The notes beneath the pieces were generated by a model. That model worked only from the letters and a program-made list of their open reading frames with translations, searched no databases and had not been told where the DNA came from. A stretch of 64,000 nt of DNA from Petasospora fabianii (lineage: Eukaryota > Ascomycota > Saccharomycetes > Phaffomycetales > Wickerhamomycetaceae), in contig CP048715.1 in NCBI GenBank assembly GCA_022641835.1, forward strand, positions 2,604,001 to 2,668,000, in the 5' to 3' direction. The position numbers and the translations under genes were made by a program. Below, one piece after another: positions 40,320 to 49,955 of the stretch (within the stretch, counting starts at the first letter, position 1; every line of letters starts with the position of its first letter).

Positions 40320-41708
40320 ATGCCAACTATATCTGCAGCAGCTAATGACTCGCTCCCGGTAACGTCGTCAGCGTCGTCTAGCCCAATCAAGCCTGCGGGA
40401 AAGCCACTGGCATCTTCCCCAATCGCCGCTAACTCATCAATCCTCTCTGATGGGGTTAAGCCAGAGGAATCAGCGTCAAAGAAAGTGGAACTATCAGGAG
40501 AAGATATGCGTTTCTACTATGAGCGTCTGCTTCCCTTCCGATATGTCTTCCAGTGGCTAAATCACTCTCCAAAGCCACAACCAGACTTCACTATGAGAGA
40601 GTTCGCCTACGAGCACAGATCCGGTGCCTACCAACGTTACAACTCATTTGAGTCCTTGGAGAACTTCAAACAGTCTGTTGTGAGAGCCAACCCAATGCGT
40701 TTTGAAGTGGGTCCAGTCTATGCAATCAATCCAAGTAAGAGAAAGAGTGTACCAAAGAGTGCCATGAAAGCTCTTGAAAAGGAGTTGGTCTTTGATATTG
40801 ATCTGACAGATTACGATGAAATCCGTACATGTTGTTCCAAGACTAAGATCTGTACAAAGTGCTGGAGGTTCATTACTGCCGCCACAAAGGTTCTAGATGC
40901 TGCACTGAGGGAGGATTTTGGTTTTGAACACATGATTTGGGTTTTCTCGGGAAGACGTGGTGCACACTGTTGGATCAGTGATAAGAGAGCCAGGATGCTT
41001 GATGAGCCAAAGAGAAGAGCAATTGTCGAGTACTTGGACGTGCTGAAGACAAAGGGATCCAAGAGACTAAATCTTCGTCGTCCATTGCATCCACACATTG
41101 AACGTTCGTTGACAATGTTAAAACCGGACTTCATTACCATCATTCAGGAGCAGGACCCATGGAGAGATGATGAAGTTGCAACTCAAGAGCTCTTGTCAAA
41201 GATTCCTGTCCAGACACTTGTTGATGACATCAAAAAGATGTGGAAGACGAAGCCGAGAAGATCGAGTTTGGATAAGTTTAAAGATATCAGTGAGATGGCT
41301 CAACGTCTGCCAAAACCATTCGAGAAAAAGATGGTAATTGAGGCTGCAGAGGACATGATCTTGGAGATGGTATATCCGAGACTTGATGTCGAGGTTACCC
41401 GTCAGATGATTCACTTGCTGAAGTCACCATTCTGTATTCACCCAGGAACAGGTAATATCTGTGTTCCATTCGATGCAAGCTGGGATTTCAATCCAATGGA
41501 GGCACCAAATCTTCATCAGATCCAGAAGGAGCTGATTGATTACGACTCCAACAACACAGAAAACAGCGAGAGAAAGATTGCTAATTGGGACAAGACCTCA
41601 TTGAAGCCCTACACGGACTTCTTTGCTGACTTTGTCAAGGAGTTGCTCAAGTCTGAGAGAAACGGTAAGCGTGAACGTGATGACAACGAGGAGGACTTAG
41701 AGTTCTAG
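40320..41708 (+). CDS. PRI1: DNA primase small (catalytic) subunit PRI1
   Basis: 462 aa; makes RNA primers in the polymerase alpha-primase complex. Catalytic Asp159 and Asp161 in LVFDIDLTDYD, followed by the zinc-binding CCSKTKICTKCW. SGRRGAHCWISD is the nucleotide-binding His/Ser motif. KSPFCIHPGTGNICVPFD is also family-typical. The first about 60 residues are a Ser/Pro-rich extension before MRFYYERLLPFRYVFQWLNHS. S. cerevisiae Pri1 is 409 aa, so the extra length is N-terminal. The CTG codon in DIDLTDYD sits at a conserved hydrophobic position. Single exon. Confidence 0.97.
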   Translation: MPTISAAANDSLPVTSSASSSPIKPAGKPLASSPIAANSSILSDGVKPEESASKKVELSGEDMRFYYERLLPFRYVFQWLNHSPKPQPDFTMREFAYEHRSGAYQRYNSFESLENFKQSVVRANPMRFEVGPVYAINPSKRKSVPKSAMKALEKELVFDIDLTDYDEIRTCCSKTKICTKCWRFITAATKVLDAALREDFGFEHMIWVFSGRRGAHCWISDKRARMLDEPKRRAIVEYLDVLKTKGSKRLNLRRPLHPHIERSLTMLKPDFITIIQEQDPWRDDEVATQELLSKIPVQTLVDDIKKMWKTKPRRSSLDKFKDISEMAQRLPKPFEKKMVIEAAEDMILEMVYPRLDVEVTRQMIHLLKSPFCIHPGTGNICVPFDASWDFNPMEAPNLHQIQKELIDYDSNNTENSERKIANWDKTSLKPYTDFFADFVKELLKSERNGKRERDDNEEDLEF

Positions 41709-41821
41709 AGTCAACTGGATACTAGCAATGTGTGTACATTATAATTTATTGGATGGTCATGATAGTAAAGCAATGAATATGGTAAGTGGCGTTGTGATAA
41801 TAAGATAGAGGATCACGATGA

Positions 41822-44101
41822 CTAGCAGAGGAAGGATAAAAAAGTATCCAAGCATGTACGACCTTGAACTTTTGGAAGATAATCTAGGGAGCCATATGCA
41901 GTGATTTCGATACTTTGTCTTCCTGGACCATGATACCACAGCAAGTCGTCAGACACCTCATCAAACTCATATCTACCAGAAGAAGCAATAATCTTAGCGT
42001 CAACGGTAAAGTGCCAATCTGGGAAGTAGATCTTGGTTGGAGCATCAGTAGAGCTAGCACCGACAATTGTCAATGTATACTTCAGGTTCTTGAGATCAAA
42101 GAAGGCATCAATGAATTCACCATTGATAGCTGAACAGTACGGACGAATTATGGAGTCAACTGCCCTGAGTCCAGCAGAAGGCTGATTTGGTCCAGCGATC
42201 GCCTTTTGGTCGTCCTTGGTAGCCTTAACTGTTACTGCTAGCTTATTCTTTGTCGACTCAAAATTGCCTCCAGCAGAACTGTTAGCCGTTGAGTCCGAGT
42301 CACTGAACCCCGTAGTAGCCCGGAGACCGGACAGAGAACTTCTCGAGCCTGGCAAAGTGGAGTCATCAAGATCATCATCAACGGACCAAAATGAGAAGTC
42401 CTCAGAGTTGAATCTGTCACCCCATTTGTGACAGTTATCAGCTGTGTAGTTCCACCAGGTGTGAGACAAGTTGTTTCCCTCCAATGCGTATCCAAGGGCA
42501 TCCAACGACGAAGTCTGAGAGGAAAAGTCACCATCTTCATAAGCTTTCTTGTCATCCATGTCAAATGGAGAACCAATCTCAGTAAAAATGACAGGTACTG
42601 TAGCACCCAAATTTTCGACTGCTTCCTTCTTCATTTCTCCGAGTTGCTTTTTAAAACTGTTTCTGATATTGTTCTCGCCGAAGACCATACCAAAAACTGG
42701 GTTTGAGTACTTATGTCTCATAAGACCATATGTATCAACGTTGTAGCGCCTGTTCCAAGTTTTGAACATCAATGACATACCATCGTAATAATGTGGACAA
42801 AAGACGGTATTATCATCTATCAGATCTGTTCCCTTGAGCTTAGGTGGGATTCGAAGCGGAGGAGACTGCATGAACATCATGGTATCAGGGATCACATCTC
42901 TGACGGCCTTTCTGTATGCTCTGTAGTGATCAACAAAGTAGTGGTTGATGAAGTACTCCTCGTCGACAGTATCACCGGTCTCAGGATGAACGCTGAAATA
43001 GTCTCTTTTCAGTGGCTCACAGGTTTCTGGCTCCCACACTCCATGTTGTGCCCAAATGCATTCACCAGTATTCCATTCAGCTCCCCTCACAAAATTGTAA
43101 TGCTCGTCATACGAGGAGTCTTCCAACCATGCGATGACGCCTTCTGGATCAACGTATTGCGTTCCCGTCTTTCTTGGACCGAACACGGTAATCTTGTACT
43201 CATCAATCTCAGTGGCTATACCACTTCCCGTTCTCAGCGACTGGAACACAGTGGGACAGGTTCCAAGCTTCAGTTGTTGATCTGGTGGGATTTCGGTGAT
43301 GTCAGTGATACCGAGATAACCGCCATTCGGTTCGTTTAAACTCTCAACACCAATGATCAATTCATCGAATATGTGTGGGGCAGCATCCTTGATACGCTGT
43401 AGGAAGTGAGTGATGGCACCAATGTAGTGACTCTGGAGATAGTCTTGGATATTTACCCCATTGATGATGCACTTTGGCGCGAAGTCTTTGCCTGCAAAGA
43501 ACAATGTGAACATAGTGGCCGTGATGAGCCTTTGATAGTTGGTAGTCCAAAGCATCTTTGGGTAGGAATCTGGGTCTTGTGGGAAGTAGTTTTGCAAGAT
43601 GGCTGATTGTGTGACGTTGAAGTTGTGAGGATCCATGCCGGCAGCGTAGAGGGTCCATAACGGAGCTCCGTCTCCTCCGGTGTAGCGGGACCAAACGTCC
43701 TGGTGTGGGTCGATGAAGACGTACATACCGCCAACATGCTCGATGATCTTGAAGAGTTCAATGGTGTACCCAATGAAGTCTTCGTCGTACTTTCCAGGAC
43801 CTGCGTGTTCGATGGCTTCCCAAGTCACAACGTATCTAAGTGTGTTGTATCCGAGCCTCTTGATCCTGAGCAGGTGGCCCACAGCCTCGTCCAAGGGGAA
43901 GGGGCGCCCAACGAAAGACACATTATCTCCATCAAAGAAGACTCCCTCGTTACGCTCTACAGGAACGTGGGATGGAAAGTACGGCGTACGTGGGTATTTG
44001 GCGCCTCCATCAACGTTGATTCCTTTGAGCTGGATGATACGGCCCTGCGTGTCCGTAAAGTTCCCGTCCTTAATCTTGATCTTGCCGAAAGGAAGCGACA
44101 T
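41822..44101 (-). CDS. EGH1: Steryl-beta-glucosidase EGH1 (GH5 family)
   Basis: 759 aa, near the 764 aa of yeast Egh1, which degrades ergosteryl glucoside. Glycoside hydrolase family 5 barrel: GRIIQLKGINVDGGAKYP, RYVVTWEAIEHAGPGKYDE, FIDPHQDVWSRYTGGDGAP, the acid/base Glu257 in ESLNEPNGGY and the nucleophile Glu508 in VIFTEIGSPFDMDD. NNLSHTWWNYTADNCHKWGD follows. The C-terminal beta domain ends in SLDYLPKVQGRTCLDTFLSFLC. The last codons contain an in-phase T TTT TTA run, and the -1 frame past it is a strongly hydrophobic tail (see findings). Whether the annotated stop is the only end is uncertain. Divergent from PFK1. Confidence 0.95.
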   Translation of the reverse strand: MSLPFGKIKIKDGNFTDTQGRIIQLKGINVDGGAKYPRTPYFPSHVPVERNEGVFFDGDNVSFVGRPFPLDEAVGHLLRIKRLGYNTLRYVVTWEAIEHAGPGKYDEDFIGYTIELFKIIEHVGGMYVFIDPHQDVWSRYTGGDGAPLWTLYAAGMDPHNFNVTQSAILQNYFPQDPDSYPKMLWTTNYQRLITATMFTLFFAGKDFAPKCIINGVNIQDYLQSHYIGAITHFLQRIKDAAPHIFDELIIGVESLNEPNGGYLGITDITEIPPDQQLKLGTCPTVFQSLRTGSGIATEIDEYKITVFGPRKTGTQYVDPEGVIAWLEDSSYDEHYNFVRGAEWNTGECIWAQHGVWEPETCEPLKRDYFSVHPETGDTVDEEYFINHYFVDHYRAYRKAVRDVIPDTMMFMQSPPLRIPPKLKGTDLIDDNTVFCPHYYDGMSLMFKTWNRRYNVDTYGLMRHKYSNPVFGMVFGENNIRNSFKKQLGEMKKEAVENLGATVPVIFTEIGSPFDMDDKKAYEDGDFSSQTSSLDALGYALEGNNLSHTWWNYTADNCHKWGDRFNSEDFSFWSVDDDLDDSTLPGSRSSLSGLRATTGFSDSDSTANSSAGGNFESTKNKLAVTVKATKDDQKAIAGPNQPSAGLRAVDSIIRPYCSAINGEFIDAFFDLKNLKYTLTIVGASSTDAPTKIYFPDWHFTVDAKIIASSGRYEFDEVSDDLLWYHGPGRQSIEITAYGSLDYLPKVQGRTCLDTFLSFLC
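41837..41843 (-). promoter_or_regulatory. Candidate -1 ribosomal slippery heptamer in EGH1
   Basis: On the minus strand the EGH1 frame reads ACT TTT TTA TCC, so T TTT TTA is in the zero phase needed for tandem -1 slippage. Six codons further lies the EGH1 stop. The -1 frame stays open to 41757 and encodes a hydrophobic stretch. A weak GTGAT/ATCAC stem lies downstream. An indel in the T run is the main alternative. Confidence 0.4.
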
Positions 44102-44454
44102 TTTGAGAAGTCACCGTTGAGCTTGTGCTTCACTAACGTTGCAGTTGTATTCCTCAAGGCTTCAGAAAGGTGACAATAATGCTAAAATGGCCTTCCAGCC
44201 CTTGAACAAAGAGGTCACCCGCGTTTAATGATAAGCGCTGGTTTCTCCGCGGCAACCGTCTGTCACGTGAACGCATATCCCCGATTAAGCAAACTTCCGG
44301 ATATGGACGTCTGGGCCCTAGATCGCGAAACCATCACCAGGCGCCTTTGCATTCTGCGTCACGCAACATCGAGGCAGGCTCCTTGATGGAGGCATAAATT
44401 GCCACGACGCGCCCACCTCACTCTTCATCCTAGGCATTGAGCAGCCCAACAAAG

Positions 44455-47334
44455 ATGTCCGTTTCTGGTGTATCGTTTACATCATTTGCCACCGGCTCGA
44501 CCGAGTGCTACGAGGCCGCTGTTACCTGGTACAGGGCCCTTGGCTTCAAGCTTGTTCGCACATACAACCGTTCTGTGGGGGGTTCCTCCGTCGCTGCCTC
44601 GGGCGCATCCTTCGACTCACTCAGAGAGACATGGCTCGAATCATTTGAGCTTTCAGAGACAAAGAATGGTAAGAGAGTACCACTGCAGGAAAGTCATTCA
44701 CGTGAAAGTGAGGGCTGCGTTCTCAAGATCCGTCTCATCACTGCTGACGTTGGAGGTGTCGTCAAGAAGAGAATCAATGGTGAGATTGCATTCTTCACCA
44801 CCCAGCTCGATAAGACCTCGGAAATTCTCAAAACACCAATCAAGGATGGCCGTGTCGTTGTCAAGGACCCAATTGGTAACACAGTCCAATTTGTCGATGT
44901 CCCAACGCCATTCTCCGACCCTGTGGGCTCTGACTTCTTCTCAGAGCAGTTCCTGACAAAGGATGAAAAACCAGCCGCCTCTCTCGAAAAGAAGAAGAAG
45001 ATTGCCGTCATGACTTCCGGTGGTGACTCCCAAGGTATGAACGCTGCAGTGCGTGCCGTGGTGCGTGCCGGTATCTTCCAGGGTTGTGACGTCTATGCTG
45101 TCTACGAGGGCTACTCTGGTCTTGTTGCCGGTGGTGACTTGATCAAGAAGATGGCCTGGGAAGATGTCCGTGGGTGGCTTGCCCTTGGTGGTACACTTAT
45201 CGGTACTGCTAGATGTAAGGAATTTAGAGAGAGATGGGGCAGACTCAAAGCTGCCAAGAACATGATCACAAATGGTATTGATGCCCTCATTGTTTGTGGT
45301 GGTGATGGTTCTCTGACAGGTGCCGACTTGTTCAGGGCTGAATGGCCATCCCTCTTGGAAGAACTTGTCGCTACTGGTGAAATCAAAGACGAGGAACGCC
45401 AGCTTCACAAGAACTTGACTATTGTTGGCCTCGTTGGTTCAATCGACAACGATATGTCTGGTACCGATAACACCATCGGTGCCAACTCCTCATTGGAAAG
45501 AATCAGAGAAATGGTTGACTACATCGATGCCACTGCCACATCCCACTCTAGAGCCTTTGTCGTTGAAGTTATGGGTCGCCATTGCGGTTGGTTGGCTTTG
45601 AATGCGGGCATTGCCACAGGAGCTGACTATATCTTCATCCCAGAGCGTGCTGCAAACAGCAAGAGCTGGCGAACCGAGTTGAAGGAGGTTTGTCGTCGCC
45701 ACAGAGAGAAAGGTCGTCGTAAGACTACCGTTATTGTTGCTGAGGGAGCATTGGATTGTGATCTCAAGCCAATCACAAGTGAGGATGTCAAGGATGTTCT
45801 TGTTGAGTTAGGCTTGGACACAAGAATCACAACACTTGGTCATGTCCAGAGAGGTGGTACCGCTGTTGCCTCAGACAGACTCCTGGCCACTTTACAGGGT
45901 GTCGAGGCTGTCAAGGCCGTGATGGATCTCACACCTAACGACTCATCTCCACTCATTGGTATCTCTGAGAATAAGATCACACGCCAACCTCTCGTTGAAG
46001 CTGTCAAGATGACGAAGGAAGTTGCTACAGCCATTGAGAACAAGGACTTTGACAGGGCTATTGCATTGAGAGACTCTGACTTTATCGAATCCTATGAGAA
46101 CTTCCAGTCTATCTCGCTTCACGACGATGGCTCCCAAGTTCTTCCTGAAGCGAAGAAGCTTAACATTGCTATCATTCACGTTGGTGCCTCATCCGCTGCT
46201 TTGAACGCAGCAACAAGAGCTGCTACGTTATACTCACTTTCACACGGTCATAGAGTGTTTGCCATCCAGAATGGTTTCTCAGGTCTCGTTCGTCATGGAT
46301 CTGTTAGCGAGCTCAACTGGATTGATGTTGAGGGCTGGCACAATCGTGGTGGTTCTGACATCGGTACAAACAGATCCCTTCCCTCCCTTGACTTGGGTAC
46401 AGTTGCATACTACTTCCAGAAGTTTGAGTTTGACGGCTTGATCATCATTGGTGGCTTCGAGGGTTTCACCGCTCTGCATGAATTGAGCGAGGCTAGAGAC
46501 CAGTTCCCACAATTCCAAATCCCAATGACTCTCATTCCAGCCACAGTTTCCAACAACGTTCCGGGCACAGAGTACTCTCTTGGTTGTGACACATGTCTAA
46601 ACTCTCTTGTTGACTACTGTGACGCTGTCAAGCAGTCCGCTTCTGCGTCCAGAAGAAGAGTCTTTGTTGTTGAGGTTCAGGGTGGTCACTCTGGTTATGT
46701 CGCCTCTTATATTAGTTTAGTAACAGGCGCCGTGGCTGCATACACCCCCGAGAAGAAGATCACATTGAAGACACTCCAAGAAGACATTGCACTCCTGAAG
46801 GAAAACTACAACAAAGACCAAGGTGAGAACCGTACGGGTAAAATGTTGATTCGTAATGAGTCCGCCTCTGATATCTTCACTACTGACCTCATTGCTGACA
46901 TCATTTCCGAGGCTTCCAACAAGCGTTTCGAGACGCGTACTGCTATCCCAGGCCACGTTCAACAGGGTGGTGCCCCAACTGCCGTTGACAGAGTCGATGC
47001 TTCTAGATTTGCCATCAAGTGCTGTAAATTTATTGAAGACTGGAATGAAAAGATCGATGACTCCCAGCTTGATGGTTCTGACAAGGCTTTGAGATTCAAG
47101 TTCGTTTCTGGTAAAAAGGTGAGTACTGTGGGAGATAACACACCATCTGCTGCTGTGCTCGGTATCAAGGGATCTGAGCTTAAGTTCACATGCATCGAGG
47201 ATCTCTGGAATCATGAGGCTGATATCAACTTGAGAAAGGGTATTACTATCCACTGGGAGGAGTACAACGAGATTGCTGATGTTTTGAGTGGAAGATTAAT
47301 CCTCAGAAATAGAGCTGTCTTGGACGCTAACTGA
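44455..47334 (+). CDS. PFK1: 6-phosphofructokinase alpha subunit PFK1
   Basis: 959 aa. The upstream TTG in the open frame is not a start; the first ATG is at 44455. Heterooctameric glycolytic phosphofructokinase subunit. A glyoxalase-like N-terminal domain (about 1-170) shows the alpha-type block SFDSLRETWLESFELSE, which is absent from beta. The catalytic half (about 180-560) has GGDSQGMNAAVRAVVR, CGGDGSLTGADLF, GSIDND with catalytic Asp331, EVMGRHCGWLAL and TLGHVQRGGTAV. The C-terminal regulatory half (about 570-940) has VGASSAALNAATRA, IIGGFEGFTALHEL and AIPGHVQQGGAPTAVDR. Unusual: position 193 is Gln in GGDSQGMN, where yeast subunits have Pro. Strong codon bias. Confidence 0.97.
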   Translation: MSVSGVSFTSFATGSTECYEAAVTWYRALGFKLVRTYNRSVGGSSVAASGASFDSLRETWLESFELSETKNGKRVPLQESHSRESEGCVLKIRLITADVGGVVKKRINGEIAFFTTQLDKTSEILKTPIKDGRVVVKDPIGNTVQFVDVPTPFSDPVGSDFFSEQFLTKDEKPAASLEKKKKIAVMTSGGDSQGMNAAVRAVVRAGIFQGCDVYAVYEGYSGLVAGGDLIKKMAWEDVRGWLALGGTLIGTARCKEFRERWGRLKAAKNMITNGIDALIVCGGDGSLTGADLFRAEWPSLLEELVATGEIKDEERQLHKNLTIVGLVGSIDNDMSGTDNTIGANSSLERIREMVDYIDATATSHSRAFVVEVMGRHCGWLALNAGIATGADYIFIPERAANSKSWRTELKEVCRRHREKGRRKTTVIVAEGALDCDLKPITSEDVKDVLVELGLDTRITTLGHVQRGGTAVASDRLLATLQGVEAVKAVMDLTPNDSSPLIGISENKITRQPLVEAVKMTKEVATAIENKDFDRAIALRDSDFIESYENFQSISLHDDGSQVLPEAKKLNIAIIHVGASSAALNAATRAATLYSLSHGHRVFAIQNGFSGLVRHGSVSELNWIDVEGWHNRGGSDIGTNRSLPSLDLGTVAYYFQKFEFDGLIIIGGFEGFTALHELSEARDQFPQFQIPMTLIPATVSNNVPGTEYSLGCDTCLNSLVDYCDAVKQSASASRRRVFVVEVQGGHSGYVASYISLVTGAVAAYTPEKKITLKTLQEDIALLKENYNKDQGENRTGKMLIRNESASDIFTTDLIADIISEASNKRFETRTAIPGHVQQGGAPTAVDRVDASRFAIKCCKFIEDWNEKIDDSQLDGSDKALRFKFVSGKKVSTVGDNTPSAAVLGIKGSELKFTCIEDLWNHEADINLRKGITIHWEEYNEIADVLSGRLILRNRAVLDAN

Positions 47335-47586
47335 ATTATTTTCTCTCTCAACATGCAGCACACAACTCCTGCGACGAGGTTAGCACCAAACATGATAAAC
47401 ACAATCACGATGTACTTATATATAGACCACGGCAATTGATAATGAATAAGAGAAAGCATGAATTGACTTAAAAGTATGACTAGAAAAATAAACTTTGAAA
47501 AGCAGAAGCTGCTGGGAATGGGTGCAGTTGTTGGCCCACCAATTCCCGTTCGCTGGCATTTGCGCAATGATTATGCTTATGAAAAC

Positions 47587-48945
47587 TCACCGAGGTCCAA
47601 AATCTTCAGCTTTCTTGTAAGAGCCTGGTCTTCCTAGCTGTGGCAGTCTGTAGCTAGATTCAAAAGAGGCAGACACAGTATTTTTGGAAGGACGATCGTT
47701 GGTTGTCTTGATGGAGATCGTATCCGAATGCTCGTCCTCTTCATCTGAGGAGGATGGCGTCGACAACGAGGACCAGGTTTCGGTACCTGATGAGTAAGCA
47801 TATATTTTCTCAGAGCCAATGTCAATCGGGGTTATATGGGATCCTTGCTTTGTTGGCTCGAGCTTTTTGGACAGTTTTTCCTCGTTAGCCCTCTCAGTGA
47901 CAATCTCAGCATCGTTCATCTCACCATCCTGGATATCGTCAGTGCTATCCTTGGAGGTAGTAAAATTTATGGACTTTGGAATGGAGACAATCATGAAGTC
48001 TTTGATGACATACCAAGTAAGGTTGTCCATGTCAACCTCCTTCTCTTTGAATTGGTAGGACTCATAGACGTTGTCAGCATTGAATTTTATCTCAAGATTG
48101 ACACCACCTTTTCCGGCTTTGTAGGTAATAGCGTAGGACCCAAAGTCCTTCCTACGAGCATGAGGTCTCACGATCTGAACCTGGAACATATCTTCAGACT
48201 CTAAGACTCTCGAGTCAACCTTCAAAACGTTGAACGCTTGACCATGACGACCGCTGCGACCGTGACGACCGCGGTGGCGACCACCAAACGCTTTCATACC
48301 GGTGGCCCCGGCTTGACCAGGGAACTCATGGCCTCTGTGAGGACGACCGTGACGACCTAGATATTGGAAGCTGTGACGTGAACCCTTCTCAAAGAAGACA
48401 TTAGCATCTTGCTCGGTCTTCTCGGGCTTAAATTCAGGCTCGAATTCTGGATGTGCTGGAGGTGGAGGTGGTCCGTAGTGGTGGAAGCCGGAGCCCCCGG
48501 GGCCAGTTGATGGTGGAGGAGGTGGTGGTGGAGGTGGACCATGGCCGAAGCACCTCCGATGAAACTTCGGTGGAACAGGTGGTGGTGGGCCATACTCACC
48601 GCATCCTCTGAAAGAGAGATCCAGCGGTGGTGGAGGTGGATGAGGGCGGTGATGGCCATGGCCACCAGGGCCCCCTAGACCGTCACAACCTTTTGGGCGA
48701 CTTGTACCACCGCAACTTCTAATCCCCCTTGAAGCCTGGCGTATATCCCCGAAGTGAAAGACATTCGACTCATTGGCATATGGGCTTTGGAAACCACTTG
48801 TCTTTTGACGTGGGCAATCTTCGAAATCTGGTTGCCTGGAGCCGACGGCCTCGAAGTCGCCGTGGTGACAACGGATACCGCGTTGGCCATGGCGACCACG
48901 GCGATGTAGAGAAGATGCTTGGTAGCCAGAGAGACAGAACATCAT
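47587..48945 (-). CDS. Divergent small heat-shock-like protein (alpha-crystallin type)
   Basis: 452 aa. Residues about 1-240 are low-complexity: RRGRHGQRG and GRHGRSGRHGQ repeats, GGPGGHGHHRPHPPPPP, several long proline runs. Residues about 242-330 look like a divergent alpha-crystallin domain (FNVLKVDSRVLESEDMFQVQIVRP, YAITYKAGKGGVNLEIKF, WYVIKDFMIVSIPKS). The C-terminus is acidic and Ser/Thr-rich. The layout recalls Hsp42, which also has a long disordered N-terminus. The assignment is by eye and tentative. The stop codon overlaps a perfect GTGAGT donor, so a short downstream exon is possible. A TATA-like box lies about 70 bp upstream. Convergent with PFK1. Confidence 0.6.
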   Translation of the reverse strand: MMFCLSGYQASSLHRRGRHGQRGIRCHHGDFEAVGSRQPDFEDCPRQKTSGFQSPYANESNVFHFGDIRQASRGIRSCGGTSRPKGCDGLGGPGGHGHHRPHPPPPPLDLSFRGCGEYGPPPPVPPKFHRRCFGHGPPPPPPPPPSTGPGGSGFHHYGPPPPPAHPEFEPEFKPEKTEQDANVFFEKGSRHSFQYLGRHGRPHRGHEFPGQAGATGMKAFGGRHRGRHGRSGRHGQAFNVLKVDSRVLESEDMFQVQIVRPHARRKDFGSYAITYKAGKGGVNLEIKFNADNVYESYQFKEKEVDMDNLTWYVIKDFMIVSIPKSINFTTSKDSTDDIQDGEMNDAEIVTERANEEKLSKKLEPTKQGSHITPIDIGSEKIYAYSSGTETWSSLSTPSSSDEEDEHSDTISIKTTNDRPSKNTVSASFESSYRLPQLGRPGSYKKAEDFGPR

Positions 48946-49012
48946 GTGTACTTCCTATGATTTTGAAGGAGCCAAGAAACAAACATCCTGCGAAAATGTG
49001 GTAGGGCCTTGA

Positions 49013-49018
49013 CTTATA
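49013..49018 (-). promoter_or_regulatory. TATA-like box of small-heat-shock-like gene
   Basis: CATATAAG on the minus strand includes TATAAG at this position, about 68-73 bp upstream of the ATG at 48945. It is a motif-based call. No canonical heat-shock element with two-base spacing was found beside it. Confidence 0.35.
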
Positions 49019-49955
49019 TGCTTGGTGAGCCTGAGGGTGGAGTTGCCGATCTGAAAGCCGGTTTCAGAGACCGAAAGCGGCTTAGCTGCAGTGGACTGCA
49101 GCAGGAGGTGGCAAAATCGCTGTGACAGTAGACTTAGACAATCATATCGTCGCATCTCAACAATTGTGGGATATAGGATTGAGCTTGCTGCTCGCGCTTA
49201 TGAACTCCCATCTTCCTGGTGGATCACACACCAAAAGTCAGGGCTACCCTTCTCATTCCATACATTTGATTGGCCCAATTCTTTGCCAAACAGCCTCGCC
49301 CCTCGGTATTTCATAAAAAATGCAGCGGTCCGTGCGGCCCGGCGACCAGTACTGCCGCTATTCCGCATAGAGTTGCAGGCGCAAAAGCCGCTGGTCATTT
49401 TCAACAGCGGCTAGCTTGGCCACTTTGCAGAGTCCAAAAGCCGAAACACGAGTTGGTGTCTATAATTGGCGTTTTTGCAGCAAGCGTTCGACATGGAACT
49501 TATATAGCATCCCTGAAGACCCCTTGCGCTCTGCAGACTATGAGACATCTAGGGAAGAGAGTACTGTATCTCAAGTCCGTCAGACTCAAACTGCGGGTTC
49601 AGCTTCCACTTTCAATCTCGTACCTGGTTAAAGGGTATAAATGGCTCTTTTAGAGTGAATAATGGAGAACTGAGACGATTCGTTTTGGGAAATAGTCGGC
49701 CCTAAAAGGGCGGTTATGCATGTCTGAACTTTCACTAGAACAGCCCAGGTTACTCGGCAGTCATCGGAAGCTACATATTGACGGCTTATGATCATCTGTA
49801 GGTAATTACTATCATATCATATACTTGGTAGAAACAGAGTTATTTTCTTTATATTTCAGTAATGGATTTATAGCTGCTTCCTAGATAATAGCTGGATTGA
49901 TACTTAGCTCTCGACCATTGCCCACGTAGCCAGCTTGTAGTGAAAGATTCACTTA
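49019..49955. other. Intergenic region downstream of phosphogluconolactonase
   Basis: About 940 bp holding upstream DNA of the small-heat-shock-like gene. CCCCT stress-element matches occur at about 49299 and 49522. The right part (about 49790-49930) is AT-rich, consistent with a 3' end. Frames up to 127 codons overlap each other and are not supported. Confidence 0.4.

Noticed and set aside
48675-48899. Alternative frame with a signal-peptide-like N-terminus at the small-heat-shock-like gene
   Set aside because: Closed after about 74 codons and it lacks the GRHG repeats that recur in the main frame; main frame preferred.
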